The notes: generated from the sequence alone by a model not told the origin. DNA of 64,000 bases from Arenibacter aquaticus (GCF_003957295.1 NZ_RQPJ01000002.1:868001-932000); one strand, 5' to 3'. Numbered from the stretch's first letter, positions 47,271-56,229 are shown. Numbers and translations are program-made.

Positions 47271-47556
47271 ATGATACTGCAACCCATTAAACATGCCTCG
47301 CTCCTACTTTTGGCGACAATTGGTTTAATGGGTTGTCTTTATCTTACCCAAAAAAAAACACCTCAGTCCCCTTACAAGTTGGAGCTATTATTTAGGTTGT
47401 CCGGATGGCAAGCAATACGCTACTTGTTCACAAAATACCCCCGTATTTCAACTAGGCCCCAAAAAGTATGGTCCTACGCTACCGCGGTTGGACGTAAAGT
47501 TGGATGGACAACAATATTTGGTAATTGCATGCGAGAATAATATAATAGAAAAATAA
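47271..47556 (+). pseudogene. Small lipoprotein gene split by a +1 frameshift at an A9 run
   Basis: The first frame encodes a convincing lipoprotein signal (SLLLLATIGLMGC, Cys22), then the sequence degenerates. After the run of nine A (47350-47358) the +1 frame gives a protein-like stretch (SYYLGCPDGKQYATC, PVFQLGPKKYGPTLPRL, VKLDGQQYLVIACENN) that ends at a TAA at 47554-47556. Removing one A joins the two into a lipoprotein of about 94 residues with four Cys. It may be a pseudogene, a sequencing slip or a slippage-controlled gene. I do not recognise the family. It precedes the galactonate operon by about 60 bp. Confidence 0.5.
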
Positions 47557-47614
47557 AACATATAATGGCTTTTGCCATGGCAACAATAGAAGGAAAAATA
47601 TTAAAATAAAAAAA

Positions 47615-48676
47615 ATGGAAAAACTTAAAACACTGGTAGTAGGATGTGGTAATATGGGTATTTCCCATGCCAGGGCCTATCATCAACTGAAAGATTTTGA
47701 AATTGTAGGACTGGTGAGCCGTAAACCCGAAAGCAGGGAAAAATTGTCGCAGGAATTGGGAGGGCTGCCTACCTATGCAAGTTTTGAGGCTGCCCTGGAA
47801 AAAACCAAACCCCAAGTGGTTTCCATAAACACCTATCCGGATACCCATGCAGACTACGTTAGAAAGAGTTTATTGGCCGGTGCCCATGTTTTTGTTGAGA
47901 AACCACTGGCCCTCACCGTAAATGAGGCCCAGGAATTGGTAGAATTGGCCCTGTCCAGAAATAGAAAAATGGTTGTAGGATATATTTTAAGGGTACATCC
48001 TTCATGGACCAAGTTCGTTGAGGTAGCACAAACCCTTGGCAAACCCCTAGTAATGCGTATGAACCTAAACCAACAAAGTTCCGGGGATAAATGGTACACG
48101 CACAAACAGTTAATGAGATCTATGTCCCCTATTGTGGATTGTGGGGTACACTATGTAGATATCATGTGCCTTATGACCCAATCCGCACCAATTAGCGTTA
48201 GTGCCATTGGAGCCAATCTTAGCGAAGAAATAGATCCCAAAATGTACAATTATGGTCAATTGCAGGTAAGTTTCAAGGATGGATCCGTAGGTTGGTACGA
48301 AGCGGGATGGGGCCCAATGATGAGTGAAACGGCTGTCTTTATAAAAGATGTTATTGGACCAAAGGGATCGGTTTCCATCTCGGACAAAATTGAGGCCGAT
48401 TCCCAAAATATTGAAGGACATACCAAAACAGGCTGTTTGCAGTTACACCATAGCGAAATAAACAAGGAAGGGGAATTTGTTAAAAAAGATGATTTTATCA
48501 AAACGGAGGATGAACCGGATCATGACGCCCTCTGTAAGTTGGAACAAGAATTTTTGTTGGATGCCATACGTAACAATAAGGACCTAAGCTCCCATTTAAC
48601 TGACGCCATAAACAGTCTAAAAATTGTTTTGGCAGCCGACGAATCTTTTAAAACGGGGCAGACAATTATGCTGTAA
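47615..48676 (+). CDS. Gfo/Idh/MocA-family sugar oxidoreductase
   Basis: A 353-residue NAD(P)-dependent dehydrogenase. The Rossmann opening KTLVVGCGNMGISHARAY, the NTYPDTHADYVRKSLLAG segment, the conserved EKPLALTVNEAQ with catalytic Lys, and VDCGVHYVDIMCLM with the catalytic His/Asp region define the family. No signal peptide, so cytoplasmic. It starts the group leading to galactonate dehydratase, lactonase and aldolase, and could be the sugar 1-dehydrogenase that makes the lactone, although the gap of about 330 bp before the aldolase gene means it may be transcribed separately. Confidence 0.92.
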   Translation: MEKLKTLVVGCGNMGISHARAYHQLKDFEIVGLVSRKPESREKLSQELGGLPTYASFEAALEKTKPQVVSINTYPDTHADYVRKSLLAGAHVFVEKPLALTVNEAQELVELALSRNRKMVVGYILRVHPSWTKFVEVAQTLGKPLVMRMNLNQQSSGDKWYTHKQLMRSMSPIVDCGVHYVDIMCLMTQSAPISVSAIGANLSEEIDPKMYNYGQLQVSFKDGSVGWYEAGWGPMMSETAVFIKDVIGPKGSVSISDKIEADSQNIEGHTKTGCLQLHHSEINKEGEFVKKDDFIKTEDEPDHDALCKLEQEFLLDAIRNNKDLSSHLTDAINSLKIVLAADESFKTGQTIML

Positions 48677-49009
48677 ACCATTCTTTTACATCGGATAACC
48701 GTTTCAAGAATGAAATCTAATCCCTATATTTAAAAAGTTAAACCCCTTTTGGCCAAGTCAAAAGCAAATACCCTTACTTATGCAAAATAGTATCCTATGG
48801 ACCCTATAGATTTTGGAGGTATCACCCTGCAGTTGTCCCCATACCTGTTGTTGAAAATAATGAACCCTTCCCACAGGTACTATATGCATTCCTGGAAATC
48901 CAATGATATTATTCCAAAACGGCCCAAAAGCAGTCATCAAGGCTATAAATTCCCTTTAAAGAGATATAATTTACTTAATCACGGGGCAATGCCCTGTATA
49001 TAAAATACA
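48677..49009. other. Intergenic gap before the aldolase gene
   Basis: About 330 bp. A 68-codon plus-strand frame (from 48797) and a 60-codon minus frame exist, but neither looks like a protein, and I reject both. It probably holds the promoter and leader of the aldolase-dgoD-permease-lactonase operon; GGGGCAATGCCC close to the aldolase start is a short inverted repeat. Confidence 0.4.
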
Positions 49010-49642
49010 ATGGAAAAAACAAAAATCCTTAACCAAATACTAAAGCAAAAACTGGTTGCCATTATCAGGTTGCAAAATAAGGATGAAATAGATCAAGTGG
49101 TAAGGACCCTAGTAACGGGCGGAGTAAAGGTATTGGAAATCACCTCCAATACCCCAGGATACTTGGACGGGATAATGAAGGCCAGAAATAATCATCCAAA
49201 CACCATAGTTGGTGCCGGAACGGTTACCAATATAGAAATAGCAAAAAAAGCCATAGCATCCGGGGCACAATTTTTGGTAACGCCCAATACCAAGATAGAG
49301 GTAATCCAATTGGCCCACGAGCATAACATCCCTGTACTTATGGGTGCCATGACACCTACTGAAATAACGGAAGCCGTGGAGGCTGGAGCCGATATCATTA
49401 AGTTGTTTCCGGCAGGACCACTGGGGTTAGATTATTTAAAAACCATTAAAGGTCCTTTTAAAACGGTAAACTTCTTCGCCGTTGGAGGAATAAACACCAA
49501 CAACGCCCAAGAATGGCTAAACGCAGGCGCCTTGGGTGTGGGAGTAGGTGGAAGTCTTGCCAAACCCATAAAAACCAAGACCGATTTTGAAGAAACGGTA
49601 AATAGGGCCAACCAATTTATAAAACTTTTAAAACCATTATGA
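49010..49642 (+). CDS. KDPG/KDPGal-type aldolase
   Basis: A 210-residue class I aldolase that splits 2-keto-3-deoxy-6-phospho-sugar acids to pyruvate and glyceraldehyde 3-phosphate. The Schiff-base Lys131 is in IIKLFPAG; the catalytic Glu43 is in LEITSNTPG; GAGTVTNIEIA, FLVTPNTK and FFAVGGIN complete the site. In E. coli Eda the position four after the Glu is Arg (Arg49), while the galactonate aldolase DgoA has Asn; this protein has Asn, favouring the galactonate version. Its last 4 nt overlap dgoD, so the two are translationally coupled. Confidence 0.92.
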   Translation: MEKTKILNQILKQKLVAIIRLQNKDEIDQVVRTLVTGGVKVLEITSNTPGYLDGIMKARNNHPNTIVGAGTVTNIEIAKKAIASGAQFLVTPNTKIEVIQLAHEHNIPVLMGAMTPTEITEAVEAGADIIKLFPAGPLGLDYLKTIKGPFKTVNFFAVGGINTNNAQEWLNAGALGVGVGGSLAKPIKTKTDFEETVNRANQFIKLLKPL

Positions 49643-50799
49643 AAGACCCACTGATCATTGAAAAAATTGAACTTTTTAAGGTACCTCCAAGATGGCTTTT
49701 TGTTAAGATAACCACCAAAGAAGGGATTGTTGGATGGGGAGAACCCGTTGTTGAAGGAAAAGCCGATACCGTAGCGGCCTGCGTAAAGGAATTGAAACAA
49801 TATCTTATAGGTAAATCTGCCAGAAATATTGAAGATATTTGGCAAATACTCCATCGCGGTGGATTTTATCGCGGAGGTCCCATACTTATGAGTGCTATTT
49901 CAGGTATAGATCAGGCCTTGTGGGATATTAAAGGTAAACATCTTGGTGTGCCGGTGCACGATTTATTGGGAGGGGCCGTACGGGACAAAATGAAGATGTA
50001 CTGCTGGATAGGCGGCGATAATCCCGAAGTAGTTTTGGAACAGGCACATGAAAAGGTAAAAGCAGGTTTCCAAGCGGTAAAAATGAATGCTACCGGGGGT
50101 ATGGATTGGATTTCTTCTTTGCAGGATATAAAAAAAGTGTCCAGAAACATTGGATTGCTGCGGGAAGAATTTGGAAACAGCCTGGATATTGGGTTGGATT
50201 TTCACGGTCGTGTACACAAGGGAATGGTAAAGCGACTAATAGATGAGCTTGCCCCTTATGAGCCTATGTTTTTGGAAGAACCGGTACTTAGTGAAAATAA
50301 CGATGCCTTACAACACATTTATAGTTACACCAGTATCCCTATAGCTACTGGGGAACGCATGTTTTCTAGATGGGATTTTAAAAAGATCTTGGCAGATGGA
50401 GTAGTAGACATTATCCAACCCGATCTGAGTCACGCCGGTGGCATTTCTGAGGTAAGGCGAATAGCCACCATGGCCGAAGCCTACGACGTGGCCCTTGCAC
50501 CGCATTGTCCGCTTGGCCCTATATCCTTGGCTTCTGCCCTACATGTAGACTTTGTATCGGCCAATGCCGTAATTCAAGAAAACAGTATTGGTATCCATTA
50601 TAACCAGGGTTTTGATTTGCTGGATTACGTCTTAAACCCTGAAATATTTGATATTAAGGACGGCTATATCGATCTTTTTCAAAAACCTGGACTGGGAGTA
50701 GAAATGAATGAAGAAAAGTTAAGGGAGGGCCAGAAAATTGGTCATAATTGGGCCAATCCAATATGGCGGGGCAAGGACGGAAATTTTACCGAATGGTAA
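49639..50799 (+). CDS. dgoD: D-galactonate dehydratase
   Basis: Enolase-superfamily enzyme turning D-galactonate into 2-keto-3-deoxy-D-galactonate. The 386 residues align closely with E. coli DgoD as I recall it: PPRWLFVKITTKEGIVGWGE, HRGGFYRGGPILMSAISGID, GLDFHGRV (Asp187, His189), LEEPVLSEN (Glu213), IATGERMFSRWDF (Glu239), QPDLSHAGGISE and APHCPLGPISLASALH with His289 as catalytic base. Length and start are standard. It overlaps the aldolase gene by 4 bp and is followed by a GntP-type permease 36 bp on. The kinase needed between its product and the phospho-aldolase is not in this operon. Confidence 0.95.
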   Translation: MKDPLIIEKIELFKVPPRWLFVKITTKEGIVGWGEPVVEGKADTVAACVKELKQYLIGKSARNIEDIWQILHRGGFYRGGPILMSAISGIDQALWDIKGKHLGVPVHDLLGGAVRDKMKMYCWIGGDNPEVVLEQAHEKVKAGFQAVKMNATGGMDWISSLQDIKKVSRNIGLLREEFGNSLDIGLDFHGRVHKGMVKRLIDELAPYEPMFLEEPVLSENNDALQHIYSYTSIPIATGERMFSRWDFKKILADGVVDIIQPDLSHAGGISEVRRIATMAEAYDVALAPHCPLGPISLASALHVDFVSANAVIQENSIGIHYNQGFDLLDYVLNPEIFDIKDGYIDLFQKPGLGVEMNEEKLREGQKIGHNWANPIWRGKDGNFTEW

Positions 50800-50835
50800 A
50801 TAACATATAATAACCACCACAACCAAAAATAAACC

Positions 50836-52158
50836 ATGACATACCTAATAGCCTTACTACTATCTCTGGCCCTACTTATTGTGGGCATTATCAAAATTAA
50901 GGTCCATCCTTTTTTTGTACTTCTCTTTTCTGCTCTTGCCTACGGATTTATGACGGGTATGGACATAGAGACCATCATCAATGCCGTAAATAACGGATTT
51001 GGTGATATTATGGGGAAAATAGGACTCATTATTCTCTTTGGGGTTACCATTGGAAAGGTTTTGGAAAAATCGGGCGGAGCCTTTGTCATCGCTTCCAAGA
51101 TACTGGCAGTCATTGGATCCAAATCTATCCATTTAGCCATGTTGATTACGGGATACATCCTTTCTGTTCCCGTATTTGCCGACAGTGCCCTGTTAATTAT
51201 GAATCCATTGAACAAGGTACTTTCCAAAAAGGCAGGCGTGTCCTTTGCGGGTACCACGGCTGCATTGGCCTTGGGATTAACCGCTTCGCATACCATGGTG
51301 CCACCTACCCCGGGACCCATTGCAGCAGCAGGGATTTTGGGAGCAGATTTAGGGAGTGTCATGATCTATGGAATACTAATAAGTAGTATTTCCTTGATAG
51401 CCTGCTATTTCTTTGCCACTAAAATAGCCTCCCGTATAGACCTGCCCATAGAATTGGAGACAGTAGTTACCAAACATGAAAAGCCGGCCCTATGGAAATC
51501 CCTTCTGGCCATTGTAATCCCTATTTTATTGATAGTCTGTAAATCTATTATGGATTACCCGGAATTTACCTTTGAGCCCTCTATTTTTAAAAGCTTAATA
51601 TCCTTTTTGGGAACTCCGGTCATAGCTCTTTTGGTTGGTGTTCTACTGTCCTTGGTGCTGCCCAAAAAGTTGGATGAAAAAATATTCTCTGCCACGGGCT
51701 GGTTTGGAGAGTCCTTACGGGAAGCCGCCCCCATTATTTTTATCACCGGTGCAGGAGGTATTTTTGGAAGAATGTTACAAAATTCGGGAATTGCCGATAC
51801 CATCACCTCAGAATTTACCGGCATGCAATTGGGGCTATTTCTTCCTTTTTTATTGGCCGCCTGCCTTAAAACTACCCAAGGATCCTCCACGGTAGCTCTT
51901 GTCACCACCGCCTCTATTATAGCTCCATTGATGGGTCCTTTGGGCCTAAGCGATCCTTTGATGGCTACCTTGACCGTTTTATCTATTGGTGCGGGTGCCT
52001 CTGTAGTTTCGCACGTAAACGACAGCTTTTTTTGGGTACTTACCCAGCTAACAGGAATGAATGTTAAACAAGGATATCAAATACAATCTGCAGGAACGTT
52101 TGTTTTTGGTGTAACTTCCATGATTATAATCACCATTCTTTCCAAAATATTGGTATAA
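50836..52158 (+). CDS. GntP-family gluconate/galactonate:H+ symporter
   Basis: A 440-residue inner-membrane transporter with about 12-13 helices. GntP-family marks are HPFFVLLFSALAYGFMTGMD, GFGDIMGKIGLIILFGVTIG, ASHTMVPPTPGPIAAAGILG, and KTTQGSSTVALVTTAS with VVSHVNDSFFWVLTQLTGM. The family imports sugar acids such as gluconate, and its position directly after dgoD supports galactonate or a related acid. It ends one base before the start of the lactonase lipoprotein gene. Confidence 0.94.
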   Translation: MTYLIALLLSLALLIVGIIKIKVHPFFVLLFSALAYGFMTGMDIETIINAVNNGFGDIMGKIGLIILFGVTIGKVLEKSGGAFVIASKILAVIGSKSIHLAMLITGYILSVPVFADSALLIMNPLNKVLSKKAGVSFAGTTAALALGLTASHTMVPPTPGPIAAAGILGADLGSVMIYGILISSISLIACYFFATKIASRIDLPIELETVVTKHEKPALWKSLLAIVIPILLIVCKSIMDYPEFTFEPSIFKSLISFLGTPVIALLVGVLLSLVLPKKLDEKIFSATGWFGESLREAAPIIFITGAGGIFGRMLQNSGIADTITSEFTGMQLGLFLPFLLAACLKTTQGSSTVALVTTASIIAPLMGPLGLSDPLMATLTVLSIGAGASVVSHVNDSFFWVLTQLTGMNVKQGYQIQSAGTFVFGVTSMIIITILSKILV

Positions 52159-52159
52159 A

Positions 52160-53185
52160 ATGAAAAATATTATTTACGCGTTTATAGGCACTGCTCTTTT
52201 ACTAGGGGCATGTAAGGATTCCGATAAGAAAACAGTAAACAAAGTGGATCTGGTCACTAATTTTTCCATCGAAATATTGGACGATACAGCACAGAAAATT
52301 ATCGACCCAAATTCTGAAATTGAGGTATTGGCAAGCGGCTTTGAGTGGACCGAAGGACCGCTCTGGATACGACAAGGCCAATATTTGTTGTTTTCGGACA
52401 TACCCCGCAATAAAATTTATAAATTGGACAGGCATAATGATACCACTACCTATTTGTATCCCTCAGGATTTTCTGGCAAGGATTTTAAAGGGGATGAGCC
52501 CGGATCTAACGGACTTCTATTAAATAAACAAGGTGAGTTGATCTTGATGCAGCATGGAAATAGGCAAATAGCCAAAATGAATGCCCCCTTGGATGCACCA
52601 ACACCAGATTTTAAGGCATTGGTATCCTCTTATAAGGGAAAAAGATTTAATAGTCCCAATGATGGCGTACTGGACAAAGATGGTAATCTGTATTTTACCG
52701 ATCCCCCTTATGGACTACCGGGTAAAATGAATGATCCTAACAAGGAACTTTCATTTCAAGGTATTTATTGCTTATTGACTAGCGGGGAATTGCTGGTATT
52801 GGATAGCCTTAGCCGTCCCAATGGCATTGGGTTATCGCCCGATGAAAGCAAGTTATATGTTGCCAATTCCGATCCGGTACAGGCCGCTTGGTACCAATAC
52901 ACCATTTTAGAACCCGGAAAGCTAACACAAAAAGAACGCTTCCTTGATGTGACCCAACTTATAGGAAAGAAAGGACAACAGGGACTACCTGACGGATTAA
53001 AGGTTAACCAACAGGGAATAATATTTGCATCCGGTCCTGGCGGAATATGGATTATAGATCCAAGTGGAAAACCCTTGGCCAGAATTCATACAGGCCAAGC
53101 TACCGCCAACTGTGCTTTTAACAATGATGAAACAAAACTCTATATGACCGCGGACAATTATATTTTGTCTGTTAATCTTAAATAA
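52160..53185 (+). CDS. SMP-30/gluconolactonase-family lipoprotein
   Basis: A 341-residue lipoprotein (LLLGAC lipobox, Cys18) with the SMP-30 propeller: GFEWTEGPLWIRQGQYLLFSD split over two blades, EPGSNGLLLNKQGELILMQH, RFNSPNDGVLDKDGNLYFTD, RPNGIGLSPDESKLYVANSD and GLPDGLKVNQQGIIFASG. The metal-binding Glu (in TEGPLW), Asn (in SPNDG and RPNGI) and Asp (in LPDGL) are present, so it should be an active lactonase. Being envelope-anchored, it would open galactono- or gluconolactone in the periplasm, feeding the permease encoded just before it. Confidence 0.92.
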   Translation: MKNIIYAFIGTALLLGACKDSDKKTVNKVDLVTNFSIEILDDTAQKIIDPNSEIEVLASGFEWTEGPLWIRQGQYLLFSDIPRNKIYKLDRHNDTTTYLYPSGFSGKDFKGDEPGSNGLLLNKQGELILMQHGNRQIAKMNAPLDAPTPDFKALVSSYKGKRFNSPNDGVLDKDGNLYFTDPPYGLPGKMNDPNKELSFQGIYCLLTSGELLVLDSLSRPNGIGLSPDESKLYVANSDPVQAAWYQYTILEPGKLTQKERFLDVTQLIGKKGQQGLPDGLKVNQQGIIFASGPGGIWIIDPSGKPLARIHTGQATANCAFNNDETKLYMTADNYILSVNLK

Positions 53186-53193
53186 TACCGGTA

Positions 53194-54396
53194 TTAATCT
53201 TTAAAAACCGGGTTTTTTGCGAGTTCTATCAGTCCGTCCATAGGTTCATGTAGGTAACGGTTGGCACGCAAATACCTATTAAAATTATATTCGTCAAAAT
53301 TATCGGCATTTTTGTCCACACTGCTTATATGTACCCGTCCCGCAGAATGTATAAATTCATTATTTCCTATCCACATCCCCACGTGGACTACGCGTTCCTT
53401 ACTAGTTTCGGTAGCAGGCCTACCAAAAAACAACAAATCTCCTGGAACTAATTTATTAAATTCCTTTACCTCATCTACCTGCTTTCCAGTATGTACTTGT
53501 TGGGAAGCATCACGGGGGAGAACAATTCCGTTTAAAAAATAGATAGTTTTGGTAAATCCACTACAATCTACCCCCTTGGTAGAAGTTCCTCCCCATAGAT
53601 AGGGCACTCCCATTAAGGTTTTGGCAGTAGATATCAAAGATTCCCGACTAGGTTGCAAAGCCGCCAACCAATTGTCATAATCCTGGGACTCCCCTTTATG
53701 CACAAATGCCTGCCTACCGTCTGGAAAACTAATCTTATAAAACTCTTTTTCCTCTCCCAAAAATTCCAAAACACCTCCGGCAACCATATCCGAAACTACT
53801 TGGGAGTCCTTGTTGGGTTGTGTGTAGGCATGTCCTATGGTTTGGGTATAAATAACTTTTTGGGTAGCCTTCCATTCCTTATATTTCTTTTCAGATATAG
53901 GCGTTATACCTCCCCCATCTACCCATGATAAATAGCGATCAGGGGTTTGTATCAAGTACCAATTATTCTCTTCCTTATATATGGTAACCGGGGTTCCCAA
54001 GGTAGCCTGGGTTACCAATTCCGAGGAATGGGCCGGTTTAGATCTTAAATTGGCCACGGATAAGGTTATAAGACCTTGTGTAAAACCATTTAATTCCGCT
54101 GATGGTAATAGTTGAATACTATCAATAAAAACAATATTCTCATCGGCCATACGCTCCTTAAAAGCAGCAACTGCTTTGGGCAGATTGGATTCCCCTTTAA
54201 CAATAATTTTTCCGGCCCGCTTTTCAATTTCCAAATCTAGTAGAGCCACCCTTTTATCCGGAACAAATTCTTGTTTGGTCTCTTCCAAAAGTAATTTTGG
54301 AATATTTTTATCCGGTCCTTTCTTGGGTTCACAGGAAGTTAAAATAACGAATCCCAAACTCAAAAATAAACTTCCTGCCTTTATATATCTATTCAT
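53194..54396 (-). CDS. NlpC/P60 cysteine peptidase lipoprotein with SH3-like domains
   Basis: A 400-residue lipoprotein (LTSC lipobox, Cys22) that probably cuts peptidoglycan stem peptides. Two SH3b-like domains (about 105-165 and 180-235: TLSVANLRSKPAHSSELVTQ; VIYTQTIGHAYTQPNKDSQV) precede an NlpC/P60 domain (about 250-375) with Cys278 in GVDCSGF, His338 in RVVHVGMWIG and His350 in FIHSAGRVHI. PYLWGGTSTKG is the expected lead-in. Bacteroidota homologues of this length act in peptidoglycan recycling on D-Glu-DAP-type fragments. It converges with the lactonase gene; only 8 bp separate their stops. Confidence 0.95.
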   Translation of the reverse strand: MNRYIKAGSLFLSLGFVILTSCEPKKGPDKNIPKLLLEETKQEFVPDKRVALLDLEIEKRAGKIIVKGESNLPKAVAAFKERMADENIVFIDSIQLLPSAELNGFTQGLITLSVANLRSKPAHSSELVTQATLGTPVTIYKEENNWYLIQTPDRYLSWVDGGGITPISEKKYKEWKATQKVIYTQTIGHAYTQPNKDSQVVSDMVAGGVLEFLGEEKEFYKISFPDGRQAFVHKGESQDYDNWLAALQPSRESLISTAKTLMGVPYLWGGTSTKGVDCSGFTKTIYFLNGIVLPRDASQQVHTGKQVDEVKEFNKLVPGDLLFFGRPATETSKERVVHVGMWIGNNEFIHSAGRVHISSVDKNADNFDEYNFNRYLRANRYLHEPMDGLIELAKNPVFKD

Positions 54397-54745
54397 GCAA
54401 TGATTTTTAAAATGATCTTATTTTTTACATTTTGGAAAATGGAAAATTATAAAAAATAAAGGATTGTCCCCACTTACCCACCAATATTTATAGAACATAA
54501 GCAGTAGGTTAATATGGAAGCTAGGAAAGCTAATGGGCAAAAAGGCTATTGAGAATTTAAGAATGTATTCTTCACCTTCACTCCTTTTATTATAACTGCC
54601 TAAGTTCATGATAGGACTTCGCAGAAAATATTAAAGGGAATAGAACAATATTGATTATAGGATATTTTTTGTTAAATTACACTTAAACAACTGTTAATCA
54701 GCGTATAAATTTGCATTTTGTCGATTTTTTAACTAATTTACGATT
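54397..54745 (+). promoter_or_regulatory. Divergent gap with a -7 element for the small PD-(D/E)XK-like gene
   Basis: About 350 bp, AT-rich, no credible gene. TAAATTTG at 54706-54713 matches TANNTTTG and would give a leader of about 30 nt for the plus-strand gene. Confidence 0.45.
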
Positions 54746-55120
54746 ATGATAAAAATTGAAAAAACAGCAAACGAGGAGTTTATTAAAAAGTCCATCACCC
54801 ATTTGGAAGCGCACGGTTTTGAAAAAATTAAGGCGGATATCGACGGTTATGATTGTCCAAAATCTTATTTGAAAAAAGGTAGTGATACTAAAATTACCCC
54901 TGATATTGTGGCTCTTAAAAATGGTAAAAAGTACTATTTTGAAATTAGTCTTAAATCCGAAAGACCATTATTGCTAAAATCAAAATGGTTGTTTTTGGAT
55001 ACCCTGAGCCGAATGAATTCCAATCGTTTTAGAATTATCACAACCAAAGGTCATTATAAGTTTACGGACAATATGTTGGAAGACATTAATCTAAGTGACA
55101 AGACACCTATTAAAATTTAA
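54746..55120 (+). CDS. Small protein with PD-(D/E)XK nuclease-like core
   Basis: A 124-residue cytoplasmic protein of unknown role. The middle segment ITPDIVALKNGKKYYFEISL followed by KSERP shows the spacing of a PD-(D/E)XK site: Asp after Pro, then Glu in FEISLK with Lys three residues later (E-I-S-L-K, slightly longer than the classic E-x-K). A first helix contains an acidic residue (ANEEFIKKSITHLEAHGFEK) as in this fold. Unlike typical stand-alone nucleases it is very short, so it may be inactive or a Holliday-junction-type subunit. It is a single-gene unit with its own promoter element and strong terminator. Function not assignable. Confidence 0.6.
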   Translation: MIKIEKTANEEFIKKSITHLEAHGFEKIKADIDGYDCPKSYLKKGSDTKITPDIVALKNGKKYYFEISLKSERPLLLKSKWLFLDTLSRMNSNRFRIITTKGHYKFTDNMLEDINLSDKTPIKI

Positions 55121-55148
55121 ACAAAACAAGAAATATCCAATTGTTTTA

Positions 55149-55176
55149 GAGCTGCATAATCAGCTCGTTTTTTTTT
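55149..55176 (+). terminator. Rho-independent terminator after the PD-(D/E)XK-like gene
   Basis: GAGCTG, a CATAAT loop and CAGCTC make a perfect 6-bp stem, then G and ten T. About 30 nt past the stop. Confidence 0.9.
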
Positions 55177-55186
55177 TAGGCCCTAT

Positions 55187-55627
55187 CTAGTTCATTTTCA
55201 TACCAATATGTGGAATACCATCTTCCAAATACTCCTCACCTATGGCTGCAAAACCTATGGAGGAATAAAATTTTATAAGGTATTTTTGGGCAGAAAGATG
55301 AATAGGCACTTCACCAAAAGTGGTTTTTATAAATTGGATAGAAGCCTTCATGATATCTAGGCCATAACCAAAATGCCGTTCTGTATTTAGTACTACTACC
55401 CTGCCTATACTGGCTTCCTTAAAATAGTCCCCTGGTTTAAAAACACGGGTATAGGCCACTACCCTGTCGTTTTTACTGCCTATAACATGAAAGGCCAATT
55501 TATCTTTACCATCCAAATCCTGATAGACACAATTCTGCTCCACAACAAAAACCTCACTTCTTAACTGAAGTATATTGTAAAGTTCCATTGTCTCCAGTTC
55601 CTGAAATGTTTTTATCCTAATATCCAT
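55187..55627 (-). CDS. GNAT-family N-acetyltransferase (ElaA-like)
   Basis: A 146-residue cytoplasmic acetyltransferase. The opening IKTFQELETMELYNILQLRSEVFVVEQNCVYQDLDGKD, read in two halves, is the ElaA pattern, followed by AFHVIGSKNDRVVAYTRVF, ASIGRVVVLNTERHFGYGLDIM (the acetyl-CoA loop, here R-H-F-G-Y-G-L in place of R-x-x-G-x-G/A) and IHLSAQKYLIKFYSSIGFAAIGEEYLEDGIPHIGM. The acceptor is unknown. It converges on the PD-(D/E)XK-like gene and its terminator. Confidence 0.93.
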   Translation of the reverse strand: MDIRIKTFQELETMELYNILQLRSEVFVVEQNCVYQDLDGKDKLAFHVIGSKNDRVVAYTRVFKPGDYFKEASIGRVVVLNTERHFGYGLDIMKASIQFIKTTFGEVPIHLSAQKYLIKFYSSIGFAAIGEEYLEDGIPHIGMKMN

Positions 55628-55797
55628 AACTTTAAACCCCTTCTAAACCTGCTGACCTATTTACTAAATATTAAACTAGGTATCCGTAAAAAGTAGCTAC
55701 TCCCATTCATAATTGGAAAATAAACCCTTTGATGTAAATGGGAAATACAGTACTAGAGACATCTAATGATAATTTAGTAAATAGCTTAAATCCTTTG

Positions 55798-56229
55798 TTA
55801 TTTACAAGGAATTTTTTCTATTCTTCTTTCATGTCTACCCCCTTCAAAAGGAGTATCTATAAATACCTTGACCATTTCCAAGGCCTGGGACAGGGAAATA
55901 AACCTAGCTGGCAAACTTAATATATTGGCATCATTGTGTTCCTTGGCCAATTTAACAATTTCGGTAGTCCAACACAGTGATGCCCTTATTTTTTGATGTT
56001 TATTGGCTGTCATACAAGCCCCGTTACCACTGCCGCAAATAATTATTCCCAGATCAGCCTTATCGGCTCCCACATCACTGGCTACTGGATGGATAAAATC
56101 GGCATAATCAACACTATCGTTACCATCGGTACCATGGTTAATGACCTCAATATCCATCGATTTTAACAAACCGATAATAGCAAGTTTGTACTCTGTACCT
56201 GCATGATCGTTGCCTATAGCTATTTTCAT
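55798..56229 (-). CDS. rpiB: Ribose-5-phosphate isomerase B
   Basis: Interconverts ribose 5-phosphate and ribulose 5-phosphate in the pentose phosphate pathway. The 143 residues show KIAIGNDHAGTEYK (Asp and His of the sugar-phosphate site), the catalytic Cys in IICGSGNGACMTANK, and NDANILSLPARFISLSQALE. Normal length for RpiB; ATG start. Transcribed away from the long AT-rich gap that separates it from rnr. Confidence 0.96.
   Translation of the reverse strand: MKIAIGNDHAGTEYKLAIIGLLKSMDIEVINHGTDGNDSVDYADFIHPVASDVGADKADLGIIICGSGNGACMTANKHQKIRASLCWTTEIVKLAKEHNDANILSLPARFISLSQALEMVKVFIDTPFEGGRHERRIEKIPCK

Noticed and set aside
48797-49003. 68-codon plus-strand open frame and overlapping 60-codon minus frame before the aldolase gene
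   Set aside because: Neither has a protein-like composition or recognisable motif; the region is more likely a promoter/leader.
35067-53185. The two SMP-30-like lipoproteins as duplicates of one gene
   Set aside because: Lengths (294 and 341) and propeller sequences differ strongly; they share only the family and a lipoprotein signal.
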